In this document: piece after piece, positions 31,547 through 40,941 of the stretch
How the letters are laid out: every line of letters begins with the position of its first letter
Numbering within the stretch: position 1 is the stretch's first letter
Assembly (NCBI RefSeq): GCF_964065165.1
Contig: NZ_OZ061549.1
Coordinates: forward strand, 744,001-808,000
Direction: 5' to 3'
Origin: Levilactobacillus yonginensis
Lineage (GTDB): Bacteria > Bacillota > Bacilli > Lactobacillales > Lactobacillaceae
DNA length: 64,000 nucleotides
Notes under the pieces: model-generated
The model's database searches: none
What the model was told of the DNA's origin: nothing
What the model saw: only the letters and a program-made list of their open reading frames with translations
Program-made: the position numbers and the translations under genes

Positions 31547-31610
31547 TAAACACCCACTATGCCTGACACAACAAGGATTGGCTATTTGGTGTTTAGTCAG
31601 ACATAGTGGG
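31547..31610. repeat. Inverted repeat with permuted (pseudoknot-order) arms
   Basis: Four segments lie in the order X, Y, X', Y'. X is TAAACACC (31547-31554) and X' is GGTGTTTA (31588-31595). Y is CCCACTATGCCTGAC (31553-31567) and Y' is GTCAGACATAGTGGG (31596-31610), with one mismatch. As RNA this is the order of an H-type pseudoknot; as DNA it is an inverted copy of a circularly permuted unit. No protein-coding frame covers it, and the rest of the 31531-31744 gap shows nothing else. Confidence 0.6.
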
Positions 31611-31744
31611 AAATTGCCGTCTTACCATGCGCCAAATTTGGACCGGAACGCGGTGGGTAGGACCAATTTCAAGTCGATAACACCCTACTATTCTTGGCTT
31701 GACAACGATTTTCAAACTTTCCCCGTCATCCCCAGCCTATCAAA

Positions 31745-31802
31745 AAGGACCAGCCAATCACGTTCACTTTAGTATAGAACGTTTACTGACTTGGTCCCTA
31801 TT
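31745..31802 (-). terminator. Terminator of the first surface-protein gene
   Basis: A long imperfect stem (outer GGACCA/TGGTCC, inner ACGTTC/GAACGT) followed by five T residues on the minus strand. Confidence 0.7.
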
Positions 31803-31819
31803 TTCATGTCTTAAGTTAC

Positions 31820-33667
31820 TCACCGAATGCTGCGAACGTAGGTGCCATTCGCCGTCACGTAACCGCCGCTAACCTGGTAACGAAGCGTATCGCCCTTGCT
31901 AAAGTTATTGGCATTGGAATACATCCAACCCTTAACCTTCAGAACCGTGCCACGTCGGTAGTGCCCATTTTTCTTAGTGAAATTAGCCGTTTGATACCGG
32001 TTGATTCCCCGCCGAACACGAACGCTCTTTGCTCGCTGTTGCTTCCCTGACTGAACCAATTGCTTGTTCGCAGTAATGTAGCGGCCATTGCTGAGGACAA
32101 ATCGGTTTGTCAGGTTATGGGAAACAATCCGCTTGACCTTCAGCACCTGACCTTGCTTGTAGTGGGCCCGCTTACCTGTTAACGTCTTCTTACTGTAAGC
32201 GTTGATACCCTTGGGATTGATCACCGTAACTGTCTGGTGCTTGCTTGCGTAGTAGACGGGCACCGTGTAGGTCGCGTTAGCCGTCACGTAACCGGTCTTT
32301 CCAGCAGTCTTGCTGTGATGGTTGACATCCTTCACCCGGTATCGCTTAACCCCGTTTTTAGACTTCGCGTAACCCGTCACCACAAACATCGGCCGATTTG
32401 TCCGCGACTTTTGGTGATACCACTGCTTGCGCGCTTTATTGGTAAAAGTGGCTTGTTTGTAGAGACCAATCTTCTTAGTAGCGTAAATAACGGTCCCCTT
32501 TGGCACAGCAGTGGCCCCCGCCGAGCCCGTCTGAATCACAGCATCATAAGTATAAGTCACTGACTGAGCTGAACTGGTAAATTTACCAGTCGCATTTGCT
32601 GGTGCCTTGGTCAGCTTATAGCCCGAAATTGTTTGCGCCTCAGACTTGTATTCAGCTCCGAGCTCACCCGTCAAAATCTTATCAGCCGCAATTGACTTAC
32701 CATCAGTGTCAACGTAATGGACGGTAACGGGCTGACTCTTAGCTGGTGTTGGTTTCTCAGTTGTCGGTGGCGTGACTACCTCTTCAAACCAGGAACTGTA
32801 CGTAGCAAAGTTTGTGAAGAATCCCCCATCAAGTTGATACGTTCCATCCGCTTGCTTCTTTAAGAAATCCGTCATTGGTTGCTTTGCCCGAGCAAGCGTT
32901 TGCCGTTCGGTGGCGGCTGGATCGATTTTTAACACGTCTGCTTCAGGTACATCGTTCAAGTAAGCATTGGTCCGGCCACCTTGGTAAAAGGCCTTAAACA
33001 TCGCATCAAATGCCGAATCCTGCGAGCTATCCAAAGCGAATATTCTGTCAAAGGTGACAATTTGTTCGTCACCACCCGGCAGCTTGGCTAAACGTGGTCT
33101 AAGATTGTCCTCATAACTTTGTTGTAGCTCCTCCCGCGTAATTTGTTTTGTCGTGTATTTGCCAGATTCACTGAGCAACCATGCAGTTACATAGGCAGCG
33201 TTTCCCATCGATTCAAGATAGCTTTCCTTGCTCATACCATCGGGAATATCACCAGATTCCTCCGCCTGTCTAAACTCAAAATCGATCAACGATTCCCCTG
33301 ACAGTAGGTTGATATCTTGAAGAGCTTGTCGATAGCTATTAAGAACATCTTCAAGGCCAGGTGTATCTGGATACAGAGCGGCCAACTCGTGTAAATACGT
33401 TTGATTTTCAAGCTGGTCAGCATTCAAGGTCGTTGGTAGCTTGGGGAACCAATAAACTTTGACGTTCCCCGTCTTACTCCCCATCAACGTGTACGGCATC
33501 TCCATTGATCCCACCGAATACGTCTGCCCTGTGCGGATCGTCGTTCCCTGTGTAACTGGCAAGCCCGAGTTAGTCGTCTCGGCATTGGCAGTCACTGGGC
33601 TAACGAGCCCCCCTAATAACAACAACGTTAATCCTGAAACTGTTAGTCGTTTGGTTGTGCGGTTCAT
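31820..33667 (-). CDS. Secreted surface protein with MucBP domain and DUF5776-like C-terminal repeats (paralog 1)
   Basis: A 615-residue protein. A signal peptide (MNRTTKRLTVSGLTLLLLGG, cleavage near VTANA-ET) is followed by an N-terminal region of about 270 residues that I do not recognise (motif EMPYTLMGSKTG, VYWFPKLPTTL). Residues about 315-375 are a MucBP domain (VTVHYVDTDGKSIAADK). The last 230 residues are three basic repeats ending in GYVTAN/GRYITAN/GGYVTAN, as in DUF5776 cell-wall-binding modules. There is no LPXTG, so retention by charge or wall polymers is likely. It is paralogous to the upstream gene. Confidence 0.85.
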   Translation of the reverse strand: MNRTTKRLTVSGLTLLLLGGLVSPVTANAETTNSGLPVTQGTTIRTGQTYSVGSMEMPYTLMGSKTGNVKVYWFPKLPTTLNADQLENQTYLHELAALYPDTPGLEDVLNSYRQALQDINLLSGESLIDFEFRQAEESGDIPDGMSKESYLESMGNAAYVTAWLLSESGKYTTKQITREELQQSYEDNLRPRLAKLPGGDEQIVTFDRIFALDSSQDSAFDAMFKAFYQGGRTNAYLNDVPEADVLKIDPAATERQTLARAKQPMTDFLKKQADGTYQLDGGFFTNFATYSSWFEEVVTPPTTEKPTPAKSQPVTVHYVDTDGKSIAADKILTGELGAEYKSEAQTISGYKLTKAPANATGKFTSSAQSVTYTYDAVIQTGSAGATAVPKGTVIYATKKIGLYKQATFTNKARKQWYHQKSRTNRPMFVVTGYAKSKNGVKRYRVKDVNHHSKTAGKTGYVTANATYTVPVYYASKHQTVTVINPKGINAYSKKTLTGKRAHYKQGQVLKVKRIVSHNLTNRFVLSNGRYITANKQLVQSGKQQRAKSVRVRRGINRYQTANFTKKNGHYRRGTVLKVKGWMYSNANNFSKGDTLRYQVSGGYVTANGTYVRSIR

Positions 33668-33734
33668 TTAGCTCACCCCGTTTACTTTTATCATCTTCAT
33701 CTAGTAGCAGTATATCATATAATGAACAAAATTT

Positions 33735-33749
33735 GGTAATCGTTTTCAT
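33735..33749 (-). promoter_or_regulatory. Candidate cre (CcpA) site upstream of surface-protein paralog 1
   Basis: ATGAAAACGATTACC on the minus strand matches 14 of 15 positions of the consensus WTGNAANCGNWNNCW. It lies about 70-80 bp upstream of the start codon; a TATACT follows downstream. The rest of the 33668-33911 gap is AT-rich with no gene. Confidence 0.55.
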
Positions 33750-33911
33750 TATTAAATACTGGTATAGAGCGATTCTTGCACTATTATTCGTTTGGAAATC
33801 CGACTAACTATTACCACCACACGTCAGCAGTGTTGTCGTAATCAGGTGATAACCGGATTAGTCTTTGTCATGCATAACCTAACACCCATCGGTCTATTCA
33901 AAATTGGTTAT

Positions 33912-33940
33912 AAAAAAAAGATTCAGCCACAGCTGAATCT
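33912..33940 (-). terminator. Terminator of surface-protein paralog 2
   Basis: AGATTCAGC/GCTGAATCT with a 4-base loop and a run of seven or more T residues on the minus strand. Confidence 0.92.
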
Positions 33941-33949
33941 TCTAAACGA

Positions 33950-35803
33950 TTATTTAGTTGACCGAACAAAGCGCTGATTGGCCGTAATATATCCCCCACT
34001 AACTTGGTAGCGTAGACTATCGCCCTTGCTGAAGTTATTGGCGTTGGAATCCGTCCAGCCCTTAACCTTCAGGACCGTTCCAGCACTATAGTGATGATTG
34101 CGCTTGGTGAGGTTCGCCGTCTGATAGCGGTTGATGCCGCGCTTGACCGTAACTCGCTTAGGCATCGTCCGCTTACCAGCCTGAACCAGCTGTTTGTTAG
34201 CCGTAATGTAACGCCCATTGCTCAGGACAAAGCGGGTCGTCAGGTTATGCGACACAATCTTCTTGACCTTCAAAACCTGTCCTTGCCGGTAGTGTGTCTG
34301 CTTACCGGTCAACGTCTTCTTACTATAAGCATTGATGCCCTTAGGATTAATGACCGTGATCTGATTGTGCTTAGTTGCGTAGTAGACCGGTACCGTGTAC
34401 TTGGCGTTAGCCGTGACATAACCCGTCTTGCCGACCGTCTTACTGTGGTGGTTAACGTCTCTGACCTTGTAACGCTTAACGCCGTTCTTAGACTTGGCGT
34501 AACCCGTCACAACAAACATTGGTCGGTTCATCCGTGATTTCCGCTGGTACCATTGCTGGCGGGCCTGCTTAGTAAACGTTGCTTGCTTGTACAAACCGAT
34601 TTTCTTCGTCGCGTAGATTACCGTTCCCTTAGGGGCAATCGTTGCTCCCGCAGAACCGCTCTGAACAACGGCATCATAAGTGTACGTCACTGACTGAGCG
34701 GAACCGGTAAACTTGCCAGTTGCGTTCGCTGGCATCTTACTTAACTTATACCCGGAAACATCCTGGGCTTCGGCATGATAAGAATCGCCAAGCTTTCCAG
34801 TTAAGGTCTTGTCTGCCGCAATCTGATGACCATCAACATCAACGAAATGGACGGTAACGGGTTGACTCTTGGCTGGCGTTGGGTCGGTCGGTGTCGTAGT
34901 TTCCTGATCTACCCCTTCAACAAAAATTGCAATACCCGCTCCACCAATTTGTGTAACAGACTGACCTAAGACGTATGTCCCATCTGCCTGTTTCAAAAAA
35001 GCCGTACTCATCGGTGCATTATACGCCGCCAGCATAGCCTTGTAAGTCCCATCGGCATTAATTTTTGCAAGGCGGTCACGAGAAACCTGAGGCCCAAACA
35101 AGCTTTCGACTGCTATGTCAGTCGCCTGCGTCATTTTTGTGGCAAAATCATCGGCACTCTTCACATTAACCAGATCCTGATAATTTTCAAACTGTGCTTT
35201 TAAGCGATCATTCGAATCAATTTTTAGGCTGGCTTCAACCAAAGGTGTCACTTCTGCTTTAAAGCTTTTCTGAACATCGGACTGGGTAAGTTTTCCATCC
35301 TCAAACTTAGTTCCTGCACCAATAATCCAAGCCATCATTGCACTGTTCGCAGCCACTAATTCTGCATGAACCTTAGTACCACTAATTTCTGACATATAGT
35401 CGATGATACTTTGGCTTGAATTCTGTTTTCCCGCGAATCTTTCAGCAGCGGCATCTTCAATCTGGCCACCACTGTTAGCAATTCCAGCAAGGTCTTTGTC
35501 ATTCGGGTATTGTGCGATAACCCACTCACGATAATCAGCCTGCTGCAGCTTCTGCACCGATAAAGTAGCTGGTAACTTGGGATACCGATAAACTCGTGTT
35601 TCTTTGCCATTACTAGCTCGCAGACTGACGTAAGGCATTTCAAAGCCACTCACTTTAAGATCCGCGCTGGTAGCATCCTTCGTGCTGGTGGTTGTAGGCG
35701 CCGAGCTAGTCGTATCGGCACTGGCAACACTGGGAGTCACGATACCACCTAGTAATAGTAACGTTAACCCAGAAACTGTCACTTGTTTCAAAATTCGATT
35801 CAT
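33950..35803 (-). CDS. Secreted surface protein with MucBP domain and DUF5776-like C-terminal repeats (paralog 2)
   Basis: A 617-residue protein with the same layout as the gene downstream: signal peptide (cleavage near SVASA-DT), an unfamiliar region of about 270 residues (FEMPYVSLRASNG, VYRYPKLPATL), MucBP at about 315-375 (VTVHFVDVDGHQIAADK) and three DUF5776-like basic repeats. The C-terminal halves are nearly identical in protein, while the N-terminal regions share only scattered motifs. The 5' leader AAAAGTAAACGGGGTG is also shared. An extended -10 (TGCTATAGT) lies upstream. Probably a tandem duplication. Confidence 0.85.
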   Translation of the reverse strand: MNRILKQVTVSGLTLLLLGGIVTPSVASADTTSSAPTTTSTKDATSADLKVSGFEMPYVSLRASNGKETRVYRYPKLPATLSVQKLQQADYREWVIAQYPNDKDLAGIANSGGQIEDAAAERFAGKQNSSQSIIDYMSEISGTKVHAELVAANSAMMAWIIGAGTKFEDGKLTQSDVQKSFKAEVTPLVEASLKIDSNDRLKAQFENYQDLVNVKSADDFATKMTQATDIAVESLFGPQVSRDRLAKINADGTYKAMLAAYNAPMSTAFLKQADGTYVLGQSVTQIGGAGIAIFVEGVDQETTTPTDPTPAKSQPVTVHFVDVDGHQIAADKTLTGKLGDSYHAEAQDVSGYKLSKMPANATGKFTGSAQSVTYTYDAVVQSGSAGATIAPKGTVIYATKKIGLYKQATFTKQARQQWYQRKSRMNRPMFVVTGYAKSKNGVKRYKVRDVNHHSKTVGKTGYVTANAKYTVPVYYATKHNQITVINPKGINAYSKKTLTGKQTHYRQGQVLKVKKIVSHNLTTRFVLSNGRYITANKQLVQAGKRTMPKRVTVKRGINRYQTANLTKRNHHYSAGTVLKVKGWTDSNANNFSKGDSLRYQVSGGYITANQRFVRSTK

Positions 35804-36100
35804 TTAGCACACCCCGTTTACTTTTCTCTTATTTATTAACTGCTACTATAGCATATTCGCAGGTGAAATAACAGGACAAATCAAGCAATAGCAATATCCT
35901 GGGGACTTTAAATGAAAATTCAATGAATAAATAGCACCTCTTTAGCGGATTGCACACCTCGTACAAATTGGACCGGATTGAGAAGTTATTTGGGGTAATT
36001 TGTTTATCCTGAAAACGTTTTTTTGCTAATCTTTTCGCCTAAATCCTAATTTTCTTCGTTTTCATCGCCCTTACATTCTCAGCCATCATTTACCCAACTC

Positions 36101-36141
36101 AAAAAGGACTCGTCCATAACCAAAACATGGCTGAGTCCTTT
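36101..36141 (-). terminator. Terminator of the LRR surface-protein gene
   Basis: Stem AAAGGACTC/GAGTCCTTT with inner CCAT/ATGG pairs, then T residues. The rest of the 35804-36100 gap shows only the leader of paralog 2 and AT-rich sequence. Confidence 0.85.
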
Positions 36142-36187
36142 CGTGACTTCTTAAGATTTTAATGAGCAATTGATTTTAACCATCAAT

Positions 36188-39100
36188 TTAGTTGTGCCGA
36201 CGTTTCCGCCAACCAGCAAGGCTCAAGCTCCCCAACGCTAATCCGAGAACGGACCACCAAGGCGTCCGTTCTTCATTCGTCTGCGGTAAGGTTGTCGTCG
36301 CCTGATTGTCAGCAGTTGGTTGGGACTGAGCCGTTGCGAACCCACCCGCTTTAACAGTAACGGTAGCACCTGCGCCGCCGGTCATGATACCACCGGTGGT
36401 ACCAGTAGCAGGATTGGCGTTACTGGTACCTCGCGTAATCATAGCTGCTGAGCCACCATCGTGAACCTGCAAGTACTGGTCAATCGACTTTTGTACTTTT
36501 TGGGTTGGCTTAATCGCTGAACTAGGGTACCGCACGTCCTGATCACTAACGACGTGTTCTTTATCCTTGTCGTCCGGCTTAATTGGGTCCACTGGGTCAG
36601 TGGGATCTACGGGATCAGTGGGATCAACTGTCCCCGAACCATTGTCGCCGGAACCCCCATTACCATTCCCGTTACCACCGGTTGAAGCTGGCTTAACGGT
36701 CAGGTTTACGGTAATCGTTTGCCCCCCAAAGCTTAACTTGACGGGATAGGTCCCAGGAACGGTCAAATCTGCTCCCTGCAAGTCCACCGCAATCTGATTA
36801 GCTGATACGGCCAGCGCGTTCTCATCAGTAGCGGTCGCCCCAAAGACACTGGCCGTTGGTGTGGCATCGCCCACTGTGATCGTGCCGTCCTTCCCAGTCA
36901 AGGTCACTTCAGCTGGCGTAATTGTCAGACTAGCCGGCACGTAGGTGACGTTGTAATTAGCACTGGCAGGAACTGACAACGTGTAAGCATACGTCCCGAC
37001 CTTTTCACCAGCCACCCGTGTATATGACACGGTCAACGGGAAGTCGGCCAATGGCGTTCCGGTCGCATCGCTGTCGTCGGTGATCGTAAAGGTTGGCACA
37101 GGGTCAGCAGTTCCGGCCACCTTGGTCGCTCCGTCATCATTCATAGTTACCGTAAAGTTGGCTGGAACAATACTCAGTGTTGCATTTGAATCTTTCTCCG
37201 TCCAATCAAAGAGGTCGGCCGCATCTGCTTCACTTTGAACCCGCGCAATGGCGTCTGGGTCGAGCACTACTTGATAGATGCCAACGTTAGGGACGCTACT
37301 CATTGCCGTTGCCCCTACGGAATCCAGAAGATTATTGGCATTCGTATCATTCGTTGGCACTAACTCTAAGTCGCCATCCTTCAAGGTGTAGACAAATCCG
37401 TCGGACATGGTAATTTGATAATTGCTAGCCTTCAACGTTGGTGTCTCACCATTGTAGATCACCTCTTGATTCCCAGTTAAGGTATACGTTCCCTTACGCT
37501 TGGAAACCGTCAATGTAATCGTCTGGGCATTCTTCGTGTCACCCTGATACATGTAGGTAACCTGGTAAACACCTGGTGCTTGCGTAACTAGGTCGGCATC
37601 AATAGGCTCACCAGCAGCGGTCTTGACCGTGACCGTTAAATCACTGTACTTCAAACTAGTACCATCTTGCAATTCTGCGCTCACAAAGTTTGATTCCGGT
37701 GTCCAGTTATCCTTGTACCAAGCCTGACCATCCACCACTTTAATTTTCGGATCGTTCAGAACGACTTGGTAGGCCCCGGCGTAAGTCACACCCAGATCAT
37801 CCGTTAAGGACCAGTCGAACCGGAAATTAGCCGTTTGATCTGGAATATTAAATGTCCCGAGAGCGGGATTATACGTGACACCGTTAGTCAATGACGTCAC
37901 CACCAAGTCCTTGTTCGTCAAACGACCCACCTGGGTGTCGAACAAGGTGTCGATCGTCACGCTACTCGAATTGCCGAAATAAGCGGCGTACTGGTTCATT
38001 GCCAGCGAACTATCACCCACACCCGTGTGCAATTGCGTGATTCGGTTGTAGCTGAAAGCATCCGTTCCAACCGTGGCGCCAGCGGGGACCGTTACGCCGT
38101 TGAGTTGGTTCCCATAGAAGGCCTTGGCGTCAACTGAGGTGACCGTACTTGGAAGGTCCAAGCTGCCACTCAATTCATTATAGGTAAAGGCTCCCTCGCC
38201 AATTGATGTTAAGCCCTTGTTTAACACAACGTTCTCTAGGTGGCTCCCGGCAAAGGCATAGTTGCCAATGGACGTAACACCATCAGGCAGAACAAAGAGC
38301 GGATTACCATCTGCGTCCGTTTGACCAGAGCTTTCGACCCCAGAATATTCAAACGCCCCGTTGCCAATCGTCGTCAGATTCGCGGCTTTGCTGGTATCAA
38401 CCGTTGTGAGTGCATCATCGTAGGTGAAGGCATTGGCCCCAATGCTCTGAAGACTGGCCGGCAAGACAAAGCTTGTCAATGCCGAATTAGCTAAGAAGGC
38501 TTGGTTACCAATCGTTGTGACCGTATCCGGCAATGTAATGTCGTTTAGAACGGAATCATAAATAAAGGCATTGTTGCTCACAGTGGTCAACCGGCTGCCC
38601 TCAGCAAATGTCACAGTCGTCAGGCCACCAACCGTGTTCCCATCGGCATCCTTCAAGTTATCGGCAGTGAAGGCACCACTGCCGATAACCAGCAGATTCG
38701 CTGGCAAATTCAACGTAATGAGATGGCCGTCATAGGCAAAGGCATTTGCACCGATCGTCAAATCAGCGTCAGCCTCGCCCCCCGCAAAGATTACGTCGGC
38801 CAAGCTGAGGTTAGACTCAAAAGCCCCATCACCAATTGATGTCAGATTAGCTGGAAGCTGAACAGCCGTTAAGCCGGACGCATAAAATCCATTATTCCCG
38901 ATTGTCGTCAAATGGCTATCACTAGGAATGGTCAGCGAAGCCAAAGCGGCCGCACCAGCAAAAGTACTATCGCCAATGGAAGTCACGTTACTCCCCAGTG
39001 TAACTGTCGTTAAGGCTGTGTCATTACCCACCACGTAGGAACCGTCGGGAGCAGTGTATCCGGAGAAGGCCGAGTCACCAATAGATTGGACACCATTTCC

Positions 39101-40591
39101 GAAGGTCACCGTCGTTAAGGCTTGATTCCCGGCGAACGCCCCAGCACCAATTACCGCAGCACTGGGCAACGTTAAGGTCGTCAAATTAGCACCAGCGAAT
39201 GCCCCAACTCCAATCGTATCCAATTGCGTTGCCGCTGAGAAATCTACGGTCGTTAATTTTTCGTCCTTGGCGAAGGCACTCGCCCCAATTGAGGTGAGAT
39301 TGGCAGGCAATTTAACGTTGGTTAGGTTGTTGTTATACTCAAACGCCTGATCCCCAATACTTGTCACGCTGTCGGGGAGCGTCAAGCCAGTCAGTTGACT
39401 GCTAAAGAAAGCCTGTTTACCAATGCTTTGAAGATTGGTTGCGGCACTTAAGTCTAATGTTGTCAACGGAACGTACATGAATGCACCTTCACCAATACTG
39501 GTTAAGCTGGCAGGCAATGTCAGACTAGCAATTTTAGTACCTAGAAATGCATTGCCACCAATACTTGTGACAGTGGCCGGCAATGTAAGTGCTGTTAGCC
39601 CCGTGTCAACAAAGGCTTGAAAGCCAATCGTTTCCAACGAATGATTTTCGCTTAAGTCCACCACTTGAAGATCCTGATTGTATGCAAAAGCGTTGTCACC
39701 AATGGTCTTAATGCCGTCACCAATCACGATTTTGGTGACGTTAGCCATTTTTCCACCGCCAGCCGCAAAGGCTCCACTACCAATTGCCGTTACAGCATAG
39801 TTGGTCGTCACGTTATTCTCAGTACGACTAACAGTCGTGGGAACCACCAATGTGGCTGAATCATTGACATTCACAAGGCTGGTCAGTGTGGCGGTACCAT
39901 CATCATTGATGGTGAATTGAAAATTGTTGTCCGTATAGTCGGTCGGCATAATGGCCGCCTTGACGGCCATTACTTTCGTCAAAGCCGCCTCGCCAGGTAC
40001 ATCATTGATCTGTGCACCGTCTCCGGTTCGCTTATCATCAGTCCCCGCACCATTTCCTGTATCTACTCCGGTGATGCCATCATTAGCAGACGTTCCAGTG
40101 TGTCCGGTTGATGACTGGTCTAAAGCGGCATTATCCGACGTTTCAGCATCAGAACCGTTAGTTACACCGTTACCGGAACCTGTCCCATCAGTGAGCTGAT
40201 TATCACCAGTTACTGACTCACCGTTAGCCCCAGTACCAACACTATTAGCCTGTTCCCCAGACGCCTCTGTCTTCGACTGATCATGGGTATCTGAACTAAC
40301 CTGAGTCCCATTGTCGGTGCTAGTCTCACCGGTAACTTTAGAATCAGATTGATCCTGATCACTAGTTGCTGACTCGGACGCTATTGTGGTTTTTAATGTT
40401 TGTTGTTGACTATCATTTTCTGAAGACTCAGCTGTTGTTTGACCACTAGTTGCACCAGCCGATGTCGTGTCGGCATGAGCTAAGGCATCCTGCCCGGCAA
40501 GTGTCCCTAAGCCAATTGTTGCCACTGTGATAGCTGCAAAGACCCAGTGCTTGCCATCCTTGTACATTTTAAAGTGCCGTTTCTCTTGCAT
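36188..40591 (-). CDS. LPXTG-anchored BspA-type leucine-rich-repeat surface protein with KxYKxGKxW signal peptide
   Basis: A 1467-residue cell-wall protein. The N-terminus HFKMYKDGKHWVFAA carries the KxYKxGKxW signal motif. A Ser/Thr/Gly/Asp-rich stretch (about 45-205) follows. Residues about 215-865 are over 20 BspA/LRR_5 repeats of the form LTSIGDxAFxxNxxLTxVxLP. Then come beta-rich Ig/MBG-like domains (about 900-1300), a Pro-Asp-Pro-Thr linker, the sortase motif LPQTNE (1435), a membrane helix and a basic tail. BspA-type proteins bind host or matrix molecules; the ligand here is unknown. GAGAGGAGCAAATC precedes the ATG. Confidence 0.92.
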   Translation of the reverse strand: MQEKRHFKMYKDGKHWVFAAITVATIGLGTLAGQDALAHADTTSAGATSGQTTAESSENDSQQQTLKTTIASESATSDQDQSDSKVTGETSTDNGTQVSSDTHDQSKTEASGEQANSVGTGANGESVTGDNQLTDGTGSGNGVTNGSDAETSDNAALDQSSTGHTGTSANDGITGVDTGNGAGTDDKRTGDGAQINDVPGEAALTKVMAVKAAIMPTDYTDNNFQFTINDDGTATLTSLVNVNDSATLVVPTTVSRTENNVTTNYAVTAIGSGAFAAGGGKMANVTKIVIGDGIKTIGDNAFAYNQDLQVVDLSENHSLETIGFQAFVDTGLTALTLPATVTSIGGNAFLGTKIASLTLPASLTSIGEGAFMYVPLTTLDLSAATNLQSIGKQAFFSSQLTGLTLPDSVTSIGDQAFEYNNNLTNVKLPANLTSIGASAFAKDEKLTTVDFSAATQLDTIGVGAFAGANLTTLTLPSAAVIGAGAFAGNQALTTVTFGNGVQSIGDSAFSGYTAPDGSYVVGNDTALTTVTLGSNVTSIGDSTFAGAAALASLTIPSDSHLTTIGNNGFYASGLTAVQLPANLTSIGDGAFESNLSLADVIFAGGEADADLTIGANAFAYDGHLITLNLPANLLVIGSGAFTADNLKDADGNTVGGLTTVTFAEGSRLTTVSNNAFIYDSVLNDITLPDTVTTIGNQAFLANSALTSFVLPASLQSIGANAFTYDDALTTVDTSKAANLTTIGNGAFEYSGVESSGQTDADGNPLFVLPDGVTSIGNYAFAGSHLENVVLNKGLTSIGEGAFTYNELSGSLDLPSTVTSVDAKAFYGNQLNGVTVPAGATVGTDAFSYNRITQLHTGVGDSSLAMNQYAAYFGNSSSVTIDTLFDTQVGRLTNKDLVVTSLTNGVTYNPALGTFNIPDQTANFRFDWSLTDDLGVTYAGAYQVVLNDPKIKVVDGQAWYKDNWTPESNFVSAELQDGTSLKYSDLTVTVKTAAGEPIDADLVTQAPGVYQVTYMYQGDTKNAQTITLTVSKRKGTYTLTGNQEVIYNGETPTLKASNYQITMSDGFVYTLKDGDLELVPTNDTNANNLLDSVGATAMSSVPNVGIYQVVLDPDAIARVQSEADAADLFDWTEKDSNATLSIVPANFTVTMNDDGATKVAGTADPVPTFTITDDSDATGTPLADFPLTVSYTRVAGEKVGTYAYTLSVPASANYNVTYVPASLTITPAEVTLTGKDGTITVGDATPTASVFGATATDENALAVSANQIAVDLQGADLTVPGTYPVKLSFGGQTITVNLTVKPASTGGNGNGNGGSGDNGSGTVDPTDPVDPTDPVDPIKPDDKDKEHVVSDQDVRYPSSAIKPTQKVQKSIDQYLQVHDGGSAAMITRGTSNANPATGTTGGIMTGGAGATVTVKAGGFATAQSQPTADNQATTTLPQTNEERTPWWSVLGLALGSLSLAGWRKRRHN

Positions 40592-40864
40592 CGTTGATTT
40601 GCTCCTCTCAAAAGCGGGCTAGCCAGTCCCCTAAACATTTCCTAATTTCGGATCAACGGTTTATGTTCCTCAACTTGGCATTTTAATACCTTAATCCCCG
40701 AGTGCAACTAAATGTCATTTGTGCAACCAAGTTAGTCTCTAAACATTACCAAATAGCCGACTAAATCTATCAAATTTACGTTTACTCATTAAACCCTTGA
40801 TTCATATAATATTACCAGCGAGCGCGAGGGTCAATCAATAAATACCAAAAATATTCGTAAACAC
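40592..40864 (-). other. Long AT-rich upstream region of the LRR protein gene
   Basis: About 270 bp without a gene. The heptamer GTTGCAC occurs twice on the minus strand, at 40702-40708 and 40721-40727, 19 bp apart; no clear promoter can be chosen. A transcript start further upstream with a long leader is possible. Confidence 0.4.
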
Positions 40865-40908
40865 AAAAAAATTCACCCCTTAACTAACTGCTCAAGGGGT
40901 GAACTTTT
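40865..40908. terminator. Terminator after the DUF-unknown membrane protein gene
   Basis: TTCACCCCTT/AAGGGGTGAA with T residues on both strands, 34 bp beyond the stop codon. Confidence 0.85.
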
Positions 40909-40941
40909 TAACGGTTATTTCCTATTATATGTGCAACCTAA

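Noticed and set aside
40702..40937. Three GTGCAAC heptamers around the LRR gene upstream region
   Set aside because: Irregular spacing, one copy lies beyond another gene, and a 7-mer recurs easily by chance.
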